A stretch of 64,000 nucleotides of DNA. It comes from JAGNGI01 sp035448825. GTDB taxonomy: Bacteria > Fidelibacterota > UBA2242. Location: positions 1 to 64,000 of the forward strand of contig DAOTJS010000006.1 in the NCBI GenBank assembly GCA_035448825.1. Direction: 5' to 3'. Position 1 is the stretch's first letter. Each line of letters opens with the position of its first letter. The position numbers and the translations under genes were made by a program. A model generated the notes under the pieces. That model made no database searches. It was not told where the DNA came from and was given only the letters and a program-made list of their open reading frames with translations. Positions 1 through 8,440 of this stretch are shown here, in pieces.

Positions 1-117
1 GAGCATCCCGTCTATCGGCAGATGACAACTGATTTTTTACCCAATATGTCGGTTCTCGATCTATTATTTAACGAAGGTCAACGAGCCAATTCTATTATTA
101 AAGGGGGAATACGATGA
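1..117 (+). CDS. WbqC-like family protein, C-terminal fragment
   Basis: The open frame enters from the left edge and stops with TGA at 115-117, giving 38 visible residues. The stretch reading FLPNMSVLDLLFNEG matches the conserved C-terminal end of WbqC-like proteins, which usually finish with a similar 'pnlSiiDLLFneG' block. WbqC proteins are found in O-antigen and polysaccharide loci, where they are thought to take part in nucleotide-sugar amine modification; this is family knowledge. The stop overlaps the ATG of the next gene by four bases (ATGA), so the two are translationally coupled, and the polysaccharide genes downstream fit the call. Confidence 0.7.
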   Translation, partial: EHPVYRQMTTDFLPNMSVLDLLFNEGQRANSIIKGGIR

Positions 118-752
118 GCCCATCGGAAAATAAGATGAACATTTTAGCCATCGGCTCTCATCCGGATGATATTGAAATCGGATGTGGCGCCAGTTTAGCC
201 AAATTCAACGCCAAAGGACATTCCGTCTATTTATATGTTGCGACTCTAGGTGGCGCCGGTGGTGATCCACAGGTGCGTCGAATTGAGCAAGAAAATTCAG
301 CCCGGATTATGGGTGTGAAAGATATTTTTTGGGGTAGTGTCGAAGACACTGATATCATTATTGATAAAAATTCCATATCTTCAGTCGAAGAAATAATTCA
401 TAAAGTGAAGCCGGATGTGATTCTCGTAAACTACCACGATGATACCCATCAGGATCACCGCAACATAGCCGCGATTACCAATTCCGCCACACGTTATATT
501 CCTAATGTTCTCTTTTATGAAACACCTACCACTCAAAATTTTATGCCGAATGTTTTCGTTGATATCGGCACCGAATATTTAGCCATCAAACTAAAGGCTT
601 TGCTGGCTCACGCGTCTCAAGTTAACCGAACTAATATCGCCAATCTTTCGATCATTCAGGTTGCCGAATCCAGCGCTCATTTTCGGGGCGTGCAGGCGCG
701 GGTTGCTTGTGCCGAAGCCTTTCATTCACTCCGTTTATTTATTAATATATGA
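114..752 (+). CDS. PIG-L/LmbE family N-acetylglucosamine deacetylase-like protein
   Basis: This 212-residue protein has the two hallmarks of the PIG-L/LmbE zinc deacetylases: the HPDD motif at residues 16-19 (context GSHPDDIEIGCG) and a second metal-ligand segment, HDDTHQDH, at 108-115. The family removes acetyl groups from N-acetylglucosamine-type sugars in glycolipids, mycothiol/bacillithiol precursors or antibiotic precursors. Next to WbqC, DegT and WecA-like genes, an amino-sugar substrate for a surface glycan is the best inference. The start at 114 overlaps the previous stop; the internal ATG at residue 8 is an alternative, since the conserved fold begins there. The end overlaps the next start (ATGA). 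No signal peptide, so cytoplasmic. Confidence 0.85.
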   Translation: MSPSENKMNILAIGSHPDDIEIGCGASLAKFNAKGHSVYLYVATLGGAGGDPQVRRIEQENSARIMGVKDIFWGSVEDTDIIIDKNSISSVEEIIHKVKPDVILVNYHDDTHQDHRNIAAITNSATRYIPNVLFYETPTTQNFMPNVFVDIGTEYLAIKLKALLAHASQVNRTNIANLSIIQVAESSAHFRGVQARVACAEAFHSLRLFINI

Positions 753-1792
753 TTCCCCACTATCGCCCAACCTTTGGTCAGGAAGAAATCACCGCTGTTA
801 CGGCCGTCATCCAGAGCGGCCAGCTTGCCCAAAATGGTCAGGTAAATCTACTGGAGCAAATTCTGGCAGAAAAGCTCCAGCGACAATCTGCCTGCGCGGT
901 ATCTTCGGGAACAATGGCTTTGATTTTAGCCCTAAAAGCCTTGAGGATCGGAGCGGGCGATGAAGTTATCATTCCATCTTATACTTGTGCGGCTTTGTGG
1001 CAAGCCGTTACTGCTGTCCGGGCAACGGCAATTTATGCCGATATAGAAAATGAGACCTACAACCTGGCACCGCGATCAGTCAAATTAAAAATTACACCGC
1101 GCACAAAAGCGATCATTTTCCCGCATATGTTTGGCCAACCCGGTTATATCAAAGAAGTAATTGAATACGGCATCCCGGTTATCGAAGACATTGCCCAGGC
1201 TTTTGGCGCTACCATAGACAATCAGCCGGTCGGTCATCTGGGAAAAATTTGCGTCCTCTCTTTTTATACTACCAAAATCATCGGGGCGGGAGAAGGCGGA
1301 GCTATCGTAACCGATTCGTCGGAAATTCTCGAAAAAGTACGCGATTTACGGGAATATGATGAAAAAGACGATTTGCGTCCGCGACTCAATGCTAAAATGA
1401 CCGATTTATGTGCGGCGATTGCAATTGAACAAATCAAAAAATATCAATCCTTTTTTGCCAAACGCACCGCCATTATCCAGCAATATCAAAAAGTTGACGG
1501 AATCGAATTTCTACTACCGTCAGAAAATTCGCGACTTAAATCGAACAATTATCGCTGTATTGCTGCTCATCCCCATAAATCGGCAACTGACTGTATCGCT
1601 TTGGCCACTGAGTTGGGTGCCTGTTTCCGAAGACCAGTTTATCGGCCACTTCATAGCTATACTCAAACCGAATCGCTCCCGGAGACCGAACAAGCTTGGA
1701 GAAAGCAATTCTCAATTCCGGTTTTCGTAGCGATTTCAAATGAAGATCGTGATCGAGTTACTGAAATCTTAAATCAAATCGCAGAATTATGA
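749..1792 (+). CDS. DegT/DnrJ/EryC1/StrS family PLP-dependent sugar aminotransferase
   Basis: A 347-residue fold-type I aminotransferase. SSGT at residues 52-55 is the phosphate-binding turn, the EDIAQAFGA segment holds Asp147 that contacts the pyridine nitrogen, and Lys176 in SFYTTKIIGAGEGG is the predicted Schiff-base lysine. Enzymes of this family transaminate keto-sugar nucleotides to make amino sugars for surface polysaccharides, or, in DegT-type proteins, regulatory or antibiotic sugars. The length is slightly below the usual 360-390, and the C-terminal part is the least conserved. The gene overlaps both neighbours by four bases, so it belongs to a coupled operon. The exact sugar substrate cannot be read from sequence. 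Confidence 0.9.
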   Translation: MIPHYRPTFGQEEITAVTAVIQSGQLAQNGQVNLLEQILAEKLQRQSACAVSSGTMALILALKALRIGAGDEVIIPSYTCAALWQAVTAVRATAIYADIENETYNLAPRSVKLKITPRTKAIIFPHMFGQPGYIKEVIEYGIPVIEDIAQAFGATIDNQPVGHLGKICVLSFYTTKIIGAGEGGAIVTDSSEILEKVRDLREYDEKDDLRPRLNAKMTDLCAAIAIEQIKKYQSFFAKRTAIIQQYQKVDGIEFLLPSENSRLKSNNYRCIAAHPHKSATDCIALATELGACFRRPVYRPLHSYTQTESLPETEQAWRKQFSIPVFVAISNEDRDRVTEILNQIAEL

Positions 1793-2955
1793 ATAATCAC
1801 AATAAAAAGATCCTCTTCCGCATGCTGGTTTTGCCATTTTTGATGGCACTTCTATTACCGTATGTCGCTAAAACCTGGATGTTTAATCATAATTTAGCGA
1901 GTGTCTATTATCTTTTAGTGACCAGCTTGATGACTTTCGGGCTGATACCTATTTTTTACAAGCTTGGTTTAATTATGGATATTACCGATGAACCGGGCGG
2001 TCGGCATATTCATCAACATGCTACTCCTCGAACTGGTGGTATTGCCATTTTCATTACTTTTATTATCACCCTTAACATTGTCGTCAAGCCGCCGCGTGAG
2101 TTTACTGGGCTTTTTTTCGCCAGCAGTATAATAGCTTTTGTCGGCATTCTCGACGATATTAAACATTTACCTGCTCTGGTTAAACTTTGTGCTCAAATTC
2201 TGGCTACGATGATTTTAATCAAATACGGAATTTTCCTATCATTTTTTCCTAAACATTTAATTGGCAATATTCTTTCATATACATTGACTTTTATCTGGAT
2301 TGTCGGCATTACTAACGCTTATAATTGCCTCGATGGAATGGATGGTTTAGCCGCCGGAACAGCAGTAATCATTTTGCTTTTTTACACTGTGATTGCTACT
2401 TATATGGTAACCGATGAATTTATGGCTTTAGTCGGGTTGATATTACTGGGCGCGATTATCGGATTCATACCATATAATTTCAGAATTAAAAAAGATGCTC
2501 TAATTTTTTTAGGAGATGCCGGCAGTACTTTTATCGGATTTACCCTGGCGGCTTTGAGCATTTATGGCAATTGGGGAGTTAGTAAAAGTGTGGATCTGGC
2601 GATTCCGATTCTTCTGCTCGGCGTACCGATTGCCGATATGATTATGACTACAATTACCCGGATTAAGGATGGCAAAATTAAAACTGTCCGCCAATGGCTC
2701 GAATATGGCGGCAACGACCACTTTCATCACCGGTTATTACAAATGGGGTTCTCGAAAAATAGTAGTGTCCTAATAATCTGGGCAATTACCACCGTATTAG
2801 GACTGTTGTCATTGCTTCTAAAACAAGGTGACCGCCAAGAAGCCGTCATTGCAATTCTGATTGCCCTGATATTATTTGCGCTAATTACTTCATTTATGCT
2901 ATTTGAATACCGCATAGAAATTAGAAATAAGTCCAATAAAAAAACTATTCTTTAA
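1789..2955 (+). CDS. WecA/TagO-like undecaprenyl-phosphate N-acetylhexosamine-1-phosphate transferase
   Basis: A 388-residue polytopic membrane protein of the MraY/WecA superfamily. Visible signatures in order: DEPGGRHIH near 67-75, the DD pair at 122-123 (LDDIKHLPAL), NAYNCLDGMDG at 176-186, GDAGS at 242-246, and the HFHHR cluster at 311-315, which is typical of the WecA branch rather than MraY. The enzyme moves a sugar-1-phosphate from a UDP-sugar to the lipid carrier undecaprenyl phosphate on the inner leaflet, starting a polysaccharide repeat unit. Hydrophobic segments run throughout. The start overlaps the DegT stop. The role as initiating transferase for the local glycan is inferred from context; GlcNAc is the most likely substrate. 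Confidence 0.9.
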   Translation: MNNHNKKILFRMLVLPFLMALLLPYVAKTWMFNHNLASVYYLLVTSLMTFGLIPIFYKLGLIMDITDEPGGRHIHQHATPRTGGIAIFITFIITLNIVVKPPREFTGLFFASSIIAFVGILDDIKHLPALVKLCAQILATMILIKYGIFLSFFPKHLIGNILSYTLTFIWIVGITNAYNCLDGMDGLAAGTAVIILLFYTVIATYMVTDEFMALVGLILLGAIIGFIPYNFRIKKDALIFLGDAGSTFIGFTLAALSIYGNWGVSKSVDLAIPILLLGVPIADMIMTTITRIKDGKIKTVRQWLEYGGNDHFHHRLLQMGFSKNSSVLIIWAITTVLGLLSLLLKQGDRQEAVIAILIALILFALITSFMLFEYRIEIRNKSNKKTIL

Positions 2956-2983
2956 ATGAATATATTAACTTATATTTAAATAT

Positions 2984-3781
2984 ATGTATCTGGATTATTG
3001 GAAAATAAAGGAAAAGCCATTCGAGAACTCACCGGACCCGAAATTCTTATTTCATTCTAAACAACACGATGAGGCTCTTTTCCGCCTGTTATACGCCATT
3101 CAAAGTTCGAGAGGCGCGGCGCTCCTGACCGGTGAATATGGTTGCGGCAAAACTTTATTGATGCACACGATTATCTCGGAACTTTCACAGGGTCAGTTTA
3201 AAATTGCTTATTTGACCAATCCCCGCTGGAACGCTCTGGAATTGATTCAGGAAATTCTCTATCAATTAGAAATTAATTATCAATCGCAATCGCGCCTCGA
3301 AATGCTGCATAGTCTCAATGATTTTCTACTCCATAATGCTCAGGAAAAACGTCAGACGATCATTATCGTAGATGAAGCCCAGGTAATCAATGATTATGAA
3401 ACTTTTGAAGAGTTACGATTATTGTTAAACTTTCAGCTCAATGACCGCTTTCTGCTAACCCTTTTTCTAGTTGGTCAGCCGGAATTAAACAATATGATAA
3501 AAAATATACCGCAACTTAATCAACGGGTGGCAGTTCGTTTTCATCTCAAACATTTTAACTCCGACGAGGCTAAAGCTTATATCCAGTATCGTTTAAAGGT
3601 CGCTGGCCGGAATGATAATATTTTTACCGACTCAGCCTATGATGAAATCTATAAGTATTCGGAAGGTATTCCACGAATTATCAATAACATCTGTGACTTA
3701 AGTCTGGTGATCGGCTTTGGAAAACACCTCGCAACTATTGACCATAATGTCATTAAAGGAATTATTAATTCAGAAAGATAA
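2984..3781 (+). CDS. ExeA/XrtA-associated type AAA ATPase
   Basis: A 265-residue ATPase beginning MYLDYWKIKEKPFENSPDP, the typical N-terminal box of ExeA/GspA-like and exosortase-associated ATPases. Walker A is GEYGCGKT at residues 50-57, Walker B is TIIIVDEAQ with D130-E131, and a sensor-type NQRVAVRFHLKHF segment follows. The family includes ExeA, which helps assemble type II secretin through peptidoglycan binding; this copy is short and lacks the extra C-terminal peptidoglycan-binding region. Relatives are common in exopolysaccharide loci, which fits the genes upstream. It starts 28 bases after the WecA-like gene and ends 3 bases before the HD-GYP gene. The function in glycan export or length control is inference. 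Confidence 0.85.
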   Translation: MYLDYWKIKEKPFENSPDPKFLFHSKQHDEALFRLLYAIQSSRGAALLTGEYGCGKTLLMHTIISELSQGQFKIAYLTNPRWNALELIQEILYQLEINYQSQSRLEMLHSLNDFLLHNAQEKRQTIIIVDEAQVINDYETFEELRLLLNFQLNDRFLLTLFLVGQPELNNMIKNIPQLNQRVAVRFHLKHFNSDEAKAYIQYRLKVAGRNDNIFTDSAYDEIYKYSEGIPRIINNICDLSLVIGFGKHLATIDHNVIKGIINSER

Positions 3782-3784
3782 TCT

Positions 3785-4963
3785 ATGGCAGGAATGCAGG
3801 ATATCCTGAAAAATTATCAGGATTCAAATAATAAAGATATTTCCAAAGAGGAAAAAAACAGAGAAAATGATAATAATTTCGTCAGTCTTAGCCAAATGGA
3901 AGCCGTAAAAAAAGCAATTGCCGAAAACTTAGGCTCGACGAAGAACTCACTTAATTCCGCGGTAGATTCAACGCCGGTCGATCTCGAACCGGAATTAGCA
4001 CTGACCCCGGCTGATTTCCCTAAAAATGGTTTCTTCAAAACTCCTCACCTCGATGAAAATAAGCTGAAAGAAATCCAATCTCAGGATGAAATCGCGGCCA
4101 ATCAGCTTTACCTGGAATTGCTCCGCGAATTAGGAAACGTCTTTCAGTCCATTAAAGATCAAAAGCCGCTCGATCCTCGATCGTTAGAAAAATATATCGA
4201 ATTGATCTATGATTCTATTACATCCGGCGATTTCCTGCTTCTCAAAGCCATTCAGCATAAACGCTATGCCGCATGGCTTATTTCTCATTCGGCTAATGTC
4301 GCAATTCTGGCTTATAAAATTGGCATAGATTTAAAATACGATCGCGAGATGCTAATTAAACTCGGGATCGCTGCTTTACTCCATGACGTTGGAATGCTTA
4401 ATGTACCTAATAATATCATTTTCAAACACGGCCAACTAACCGCCAGTGAATTTGAAATTATCAAGAAACATCCCCTGGACGGATACGAAATGGTCAAGCA
4501 TCTCGAACAATATCCGCATATTATTGAGGTCATTTTACAAGAACATGAACGGGAAGATGGTTCCGGTTATCCCCAGGGATTAGAAGGCGACAAAATATCT
4601 GATTTTGCGAAAATCGTCGGATTAGCGGATGTTTTTGAAGCTATGGTGCATGGACGCGCCTACCGAGAAGGTTTTATCACTTACAACGCTATTCAGAAAA
4701 TCATTGAAAAGCGCTCTAAACAATTCAACCCCAAAATCATCCGCGCGCTTATCAATAGCATCCCAATGTTTCCGATCGGCAGTTTAGTCAAACTTAGTAC
4801 CAACGAAATTGCCAGAGTACTTTCGGTCAACAGCGTGCGGCCGGTTCGTCCGGTAGTGGAAATCTTGATTGATAGCGATGGCAATAAATTAAAAAACCCA
4901 ATTCGGCTAGATCTAGAGGCGGAGCCGTTAATTTATATAGCTAAACCGCTCGCTGAATCCTGA
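3785..4963 (+). CDS. HD-GYP domain protein, probable cyclic-di-GMP phosphodiesterase
   Basis: A 392-residue protein. Residues 1-150 are charged, predicted largely helical and not recognised. Residues about 160-335 form an HD-GYP domain: His168, HD at 200-201 in LLHDVG, His229, His254, then REDGSGYPQG with GYP at 261-263, and D282. All usual metal ligands appear intact, so it should hydrolyse cyclic-di-GMP or a related dinucleotide. The last 50 residues resemble the small C-terminal extension often found after HD-GYP. No transmembrane segment. It is the last gene of the polysaccharide operon, and c-di-GMP commonly controls exopolysaccharide output, so a regulatory link is plausible but not shown. 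Confidence 0.85.
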   Translation: MAGMQDILKNYQDSNNKDISKEEKNRENDNNFVSLSQMEAVKKAIAENLGSTKNSLNSAVDSTPVDLEPELALTPADFPKNGFFKTPHLDENKLKEIQSQDEIAANQLYLELLRELGNVFQSIKDQKPLDPRSLEKYIELIYDSITSGDFLLLKAIQHKRYAAWLISHSANVAILAYKIGIDLKYDREMLIKLGIAALLHDVGMLNVPNNIIFKHGQLTASEFEIIKKHPLDGYEMVKHLEQYPHIIEVILQEHEREDGSGYPQGLEGDKISDFAKIVGLADVFEAMVHGRAYREGFITYNAIQKIIEKRSKQFNPKIIRALINSIPMFPIGSLVKLSTNEIARVLSVNSVRPVRPVVEILIDSDGNKLKNPIRLDLEAEPLIYIAKPLAES

Positions 4964-4981
4964 GCGGCTCAATTACTTTTC

Positions 4982-5031
4982 AAATGTCTGACTCAGCCAC
5001 ATTTTATACGGTTGGGCAGACATTTTTTATT
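4982..5031 (+). terminator. Hairpin terminator after the polysaccharide operon
   Basis: AAATGTCTG at 4982-4990 pairs perfectly with CAGACATTT at 5017-5025. Inside the loop, CAGCC can pair with GGTTG to extend the stem. A T-rich tract follows directly (TTTATTTTAATAA). It lies 19 bases after the HD-GYP stop and between convergent genes, exactly where a Rho-independent terminator is expected. Confidence 0.6.
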
Positions 5032-5075
5032 TTAATAAACAGGATTTTTAGAGTATATCCAGATTCGATGAGAAG

Positions 5076-5426
5076 TCAAAGCGGATTATTATTGGCGTCG
5101 AGTCTAATTATCGTAGGATGCCAATCTTTTAATTCAGCTGGTGAAATAACTGCAAAAGCCAGAATGATAATTCGATCACCTTTCTCGACTAGGCGAGCGG
5201 CGGCACCATTCAAACTAATACCTCGCTGACCGGCTTTGCCCTCGATGACGTAGGTTTCGAAGCGCGCTCCCGAATTTAAATTTAAAACTAGCACCTGTTC
5301 AAAAACATTCAAGTTCGCCAGACGAATCAATTCCGAATCAATTTCGATACTACCCTCATATTCCAGATTTGTGTCCGTTACCCGAGCGTCGTGTATTTTC
5401 GACTTTAGCATTATCAAACTACTCAT
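5076..5426 (-). CDS. panD: Aspartate 1-decarboxylase (pantothenate pathway)
   Basis: A 116-residue protein matching PanD along its whole length. MLKSKIHDARVT is the family N-terminus, YEGS with Gly25-Ser26 is the self-cleavage site that produces the pyruvoyl group on Ser26, and SLNGAAARL matches the conserved NGAAA block. The enzyme decarboxylates aspartate to beta-alanine for pantothenate and coenzyme A. The annotated ATG at 5426 adds five residues ahead of an internal Met that matches the usual family start. No panB or panC lies nearby. Just upstream is a perfect inverted repeat that overlaps the ribosome binding region (separate entry). It converges with the HD-GYP gene and is divergent from the PAP2 gene. 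Confidence 0.92.
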   Translation of the reverse strand: MSSLIMLKSKIHDARVTDTNLEYEGSIEIDSELIRLANLNVFEQVLVLNLNSGARFETYVIEGKAGQRGISLNGAAARLVEKGDRIIILAFAVISPAELKDWHPTIIRLDANNNPL

Positions 5427-5454
5427 AATTCATTCCTAATTTCTAGAATGAATT
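5427..5454 (-). repeat. Inverted repeat in the panD leader
   Basis: AATTCATTC (5427-5435) and GAATGAATT (5446-5454) are perfect 9-base arms around a 10-base loop. On the panD strand the hairpin ends immediately before the ATG and takes in the likely Shine-Dalgarno bases (AGGA). It could be a translational control hairpin or a protein-binding palindrome; the position is what makes it notable. Confidence 0.5.
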
Positions 5455-5592
5455 TAGCAATTAAAGTTCCTTTATTCAAATTTCAAGTTTTCATACTTTG
5501 ACGTTCTGATATAAATTCGTTTGGTTTGAATCTCTAATTTTGAAACCATTTTAATTGACCATAAATGAACCTTTAAGGAGAAATAAAATCGC

Positions 5593-6171
5593 TTGCTGAG
5601 TGTGCTTTACCAGTTCGATCTTAAACTGTTTCATCTCATCAATCAAGAATTGAGCAATCCAGTATTCGACTGGTTTATGCCCATCATTAGCAGTAAATCT
5701 TTGTGGCTGATTCCAATTTGCATCGGCCTGATTCTTCTATTTTGGCTTGGGCGCAAAAGAGGACGGATCGCCACCGTATTAATCATATTAACCATCGCTA
5801 CCGTCGATCCACTCTGCACTCGAGTGTTAAAACCAACTTTCAAACGCCTACGCCCCTCACATGAGCTTAGTGATGTCCGCTTAATAGGTAAAAAGGGCGG
5901 CAAATATGGGTTTCCGTCCAATCATGCCGCCAATGTCGCTGGAGCAATGCTAATTCTGGCTTATTTCTACCGCCGATATAAATACGCTTGCGGCGGATTG
6001 GCACTTATGGTTGGCTACAGCCGCATTTACCTGGGAGTACATTATCCGACAGATGTGCTGGCAGGATTTGCAATCGGAATTGGTCTGGCGATAGTTTGGA
6101 TTCTCATCTGGCGATCCTTAGCCAACCATTTATCGAAAAAAGAAAACGATTTATTGGCTTTAAAACCTTAA
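5593..6171 (+). CDS. PAP2-family membrane phosphatase
   Basis: A 192-residue integral membrane protein carrying the three-part phosphatase signature of the PAP2 superfamily: K80-to-RP88 (KPTFKRLRP), PSNH at 108-111 (variant of PSGH, with the predicted catalytic His111), and SRIYLGVHYPTD with Arg144, His150 and Asp154. Five to six hydrophobic segments alternate with these motifs. Family members dephosphorylate lipid phosphates such as undecaprenyl pyrophosphate or phosphatidylglycerol phosphate. The start is TTG, chosen because AAGGAG lies at 5575-5580, 12 bases upstream; GTG at 5602 is the alternative. An undecaprenyl-pyrophosphate substrate would suit the upstream glycan operon, but this is not provable here. 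Confidence 0.85.
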   Translation: MLSVLYQFDLKLFHLINQELSNPVFDWFMPIISSKSLWLIPICIGLILLFWLGRKRGRIATVLIILTIATVDPLCTRVLKPTFKRLRPSHELSDVRLIGKKGGKYGFPSNHAANVAGAMLILAYFYRRYKYACGGLALMVGYSRIYLGVHYPTDVLAGFAIGIGLAIVWILIWRSLANHLSKKENDLLALKP

Positions 6172-6265
6172 GATTCAATCGCTATTGGCGATTCAACAGC
6201 CTTCTAGTTGTTCTGATTTTTATAGTAATTGGTATCCTATCGTAAGTTACCGATTTAATTAGTAA

Positions 6266-8107
6266 TCAGGACGTTTGGATAGCACTCAGTACTTTAAGAG
6301 GATATTCGACGTTTCCAAATGGCATACTAATCTGTACACCATTTACTAATGGCTTAATTTTCTTAATTGTATCCACGGCGATTTGCAGACCGGTTTCAAT
6401 AGCCACCTCTCTGGTTTTAGCACGGCGCATTTTTTCCATAATCTCCGGAGGCACGTGCGCACCCGGGACTTCATTGTTCATAAACTCAGCATTGCGCAGA
6501 CTGACCAGTGGCCAGATTCCGGCAATTAAAGGAATTTTAAATGCCTGGAAGCGATGCATAAAATTTTCGAATATTTCGACGTCAAATACTGGCTGGGTAA
6601 TGGCAAATTCCGCACCGGCTTTGACTTTCCATTCGAACCGCCGCATTTCTAGATCCAGATCAATAGCACCGGGATTTACACCAACGCCGATTAAATACCG
6701 CGTCACCTCTTCGATGGGATTGCCGCCGAGATCAACACCGTGGTTCAGATAATTAACGACATTAACCAAGCCAATTGAATCAATATCGAAAACTGCCGTA
6801 GCGTTCGGCATATCGCCCATTTTTGGTGGATCGCCGGTTATCAGGAGAAGATTTCGCAGTCCGACAGCGTGAATCCCGAGTAAGTCGGAAATTATGCCGA
6901 GCAAATTACGATCACGGCAGGTATAATGGACAATCGGTTCAATACCAACTGTATCCATAATGACTTTACCCAGAAAGGGTGCTCCCATACGCGCTAAAGC
7001 ACGTGGCCCTTCTGGAATATTGATTGAATCAACCTGATTTTCCTTTAATGTACGAGCCGTATTAACAGCCTTCTGAAAATCGGTCCCCCGCGGCGGAACT
7101 AGTTCGACTGTAGTAATAAATTTGCCTGCCGAAATTTTGGCAGCTAATTCTGATTTCTCAGGCATTGGGCAAGGTTGATTCCAGACTTTAGACCGTTCCT
7201 GAATTTTTACCGCAATCTGAGTCTGATTCGGTCGAAGCGAACAAATGGCACTGTGCATAGCTTTGATATACTCCGGCGTAGTCCCACAACAGCCGCCAAT
7301 TATTTTAGCGCCGGTCTGAATAAAGCGGCGGGCATATTCCGCCATATACTCTGCCGATGCTAAGTAAATACTACGCCCCTCGACATTGCGCGGAAATCCC
7401 GCATTCGGCATAACCGCCAATGGCTTAGTAGTTAATCTGACCATTTTTTCGAGGGCATTTAACATAATTTGGGGACCAACGCCGCAATTCAGACCAATAA
7501 TATCGGCTCCCCATTCAGACAAATGTGCCACGATCTGCTCCGGTGAATTGCCATAGGGCGTAGTGCCGTCATCGTTAAGGGTCATCATCGCCATAACCGG
7601 CAGGGAACCAATTTCCCGTACCGCTTTAATTGCTTGATGAATTTCATTCAGATCGGAAAATGTCTCTAGAATGAATAAATCTACGCCACCCTCCAGCAAT
7701 GCCTTTGCCTGTTGTTCAAAGGCTTTTTGAGCTTCCTTTTCGGACGTCGCACCCCACGGTTCAATACGAATACCTAGCGGCCCAATCGAGCCAGCGACCC
7801 AGCACTCTTCTCCAGCCTCAGCACGAGCAATTTTGGCGCCTTCCCGATTAATTGCTTCGACTTTTTCACCAATTCCATGAGCACAAAGTTTGAAAGCATT
7901 AGCACCGAAAGTGTTGGTTTCAATGACGTCTGCTCCGGCTTGAACGTAGCTACGATGCACATCGCGTACGATCTGGGGACGGCTAAGATTTAACTCATCA
8001 AAACAGCGATTGAGATATACACCGCGATTATACAGTTCTGTACCCATCGCGCCATCAAAAAGCACAACATTATTCTTTAAATATTCTTGAAATTTGCCCC
8101 GTGCCAT
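6266..8107 (-). CDS. Bifunctional homocysteine S-methyltransferase / 5,10-methylenetetrahydrofolate reductase
   Basis: A 613-residue two-domain enzyme. Residues 1 to about 290 are a cobalamin-independent-style homocysteine methyltransferase barrel with zinc ligands C208 (LNCGVGP) and C273-C274 (GGCCGTTP). Residues about 328-613 are a methylenetetrahydrofolate reductase TIM barrel starting VELVPPRG, with the folate/FAD segments further on. The same fusion is known from Bacillus (YitJ type). It reduces methylene-THF to methyl-THF and may methylate homocysteine. The N-terminal domain also resembles the activating half of MetH, so a split MetH partner elsewhere is possible. It stands alone on the minus strand, divergent from glmS. 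Confidence 0.9.
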   Translation of the reverse strand: MARGKFQEYLKNNVVLFDGAMGTELYNRGVYLNRCFDELNLSRPQIVRDVHRSYVQAGADVIETNTFGANAFKLCAHGIGEKVEAINREGAKIARAEAGEECWVAGSIGPLGIRIEPWGATSEKEAQKAFEQQAKALLEGGVDLFILETFSDLNEIHQAIKAVREIGSLPVMAMMTLNDDGTTPYGNSPEQIVAHLSEWGADIIGLNCGVGPQIMLNALEKMVRLTTKPLAVMPNAGFPRNVEGRSIYLASAEYMAEYARRFIQTGAKIIGGCCGTTPEYIKAMHSAICSLRPNQTQIAVKIQERSKVWNQPCPMPEKSELAAKISAGKFITTVELVPPRGTDFQKAVNTARTLKENQVDSINIPEGPRALARMGAPFLGKVIMDTVGIEPIVHYTCRDRNLLGIISDLLGIHAVGLRNLLLITGDPPKMGDMPNATAVFDIDSIGLVNVVNYLNHGVDLGGNPIEEVTRYLIGVGVNPGAIDLDLEMRRFEWKVKAGAEFAITQPVFDVEIFENFMHRFQAFKIPLIAGIWPLVSLRNAEFMNNEVPGAHVPPEIMEKMRRAKTREVAIETGLQIAVDTIKKIKPLVNGVQISMPFGNVEYPLKVLSAIQTS

Positions 8108-8440
8108 TTTTTACCATTCATTTAAATTTAATACTACTTCAGTAGGCTAAATATATACAATCCTTTTTGAAAAATTGTTTTTATTTTGCAGAAATCTTCG
8201 GTATTGTCTATTTTACCGCCGTATGAAAATATTCTATTACACTTAAGCCGAAACAGTTTAATGCCAGTAAAAATATTAACCTAAGTTGTGATTTATGGGT
8301 AATGAAAATTCTAAAACCCAACTAACTCAAATTGTGTCCCAAATGAGGAATCTCTGGCCATAACTAGTTAGTCAATTACTTCTTTTACTTTTCCCCATTT
8401 TATAACTTGATTTATTGACTTTTTTCAAAAGGATTAATTT
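8108..8440. other. Intergenic region between divergent MTHFR-fusion gene and glmS
   Basis: This 333-base AT-rich stretch must hold the promoters of both flanking genes. I see no RNA gene, no conserved riboswitch core and no good open frame. AAAGGAT at about 8429-8435 is a reasonable ribosome binding site for glmS. A weak inverted pair, ACTAACT and AGTTAGT, occurs around 8319-8375. There is no recognisable glmS ribozyme. Confidence 0.5.

Noticed and set aside
6172..6265. Hairpin AATCGC-TATTG-GCGATT as terminator of the PAP2 gene
   Set aside because: The stem is short and not followed by a U tract, so it was not listed as a terminator.
8108..8440. Possible glmS ribozyme or SAM riboswitch between the divergent genes
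   Set aside because: No conserved ribozyme core or riboswitch motif could be recognised on either strand.
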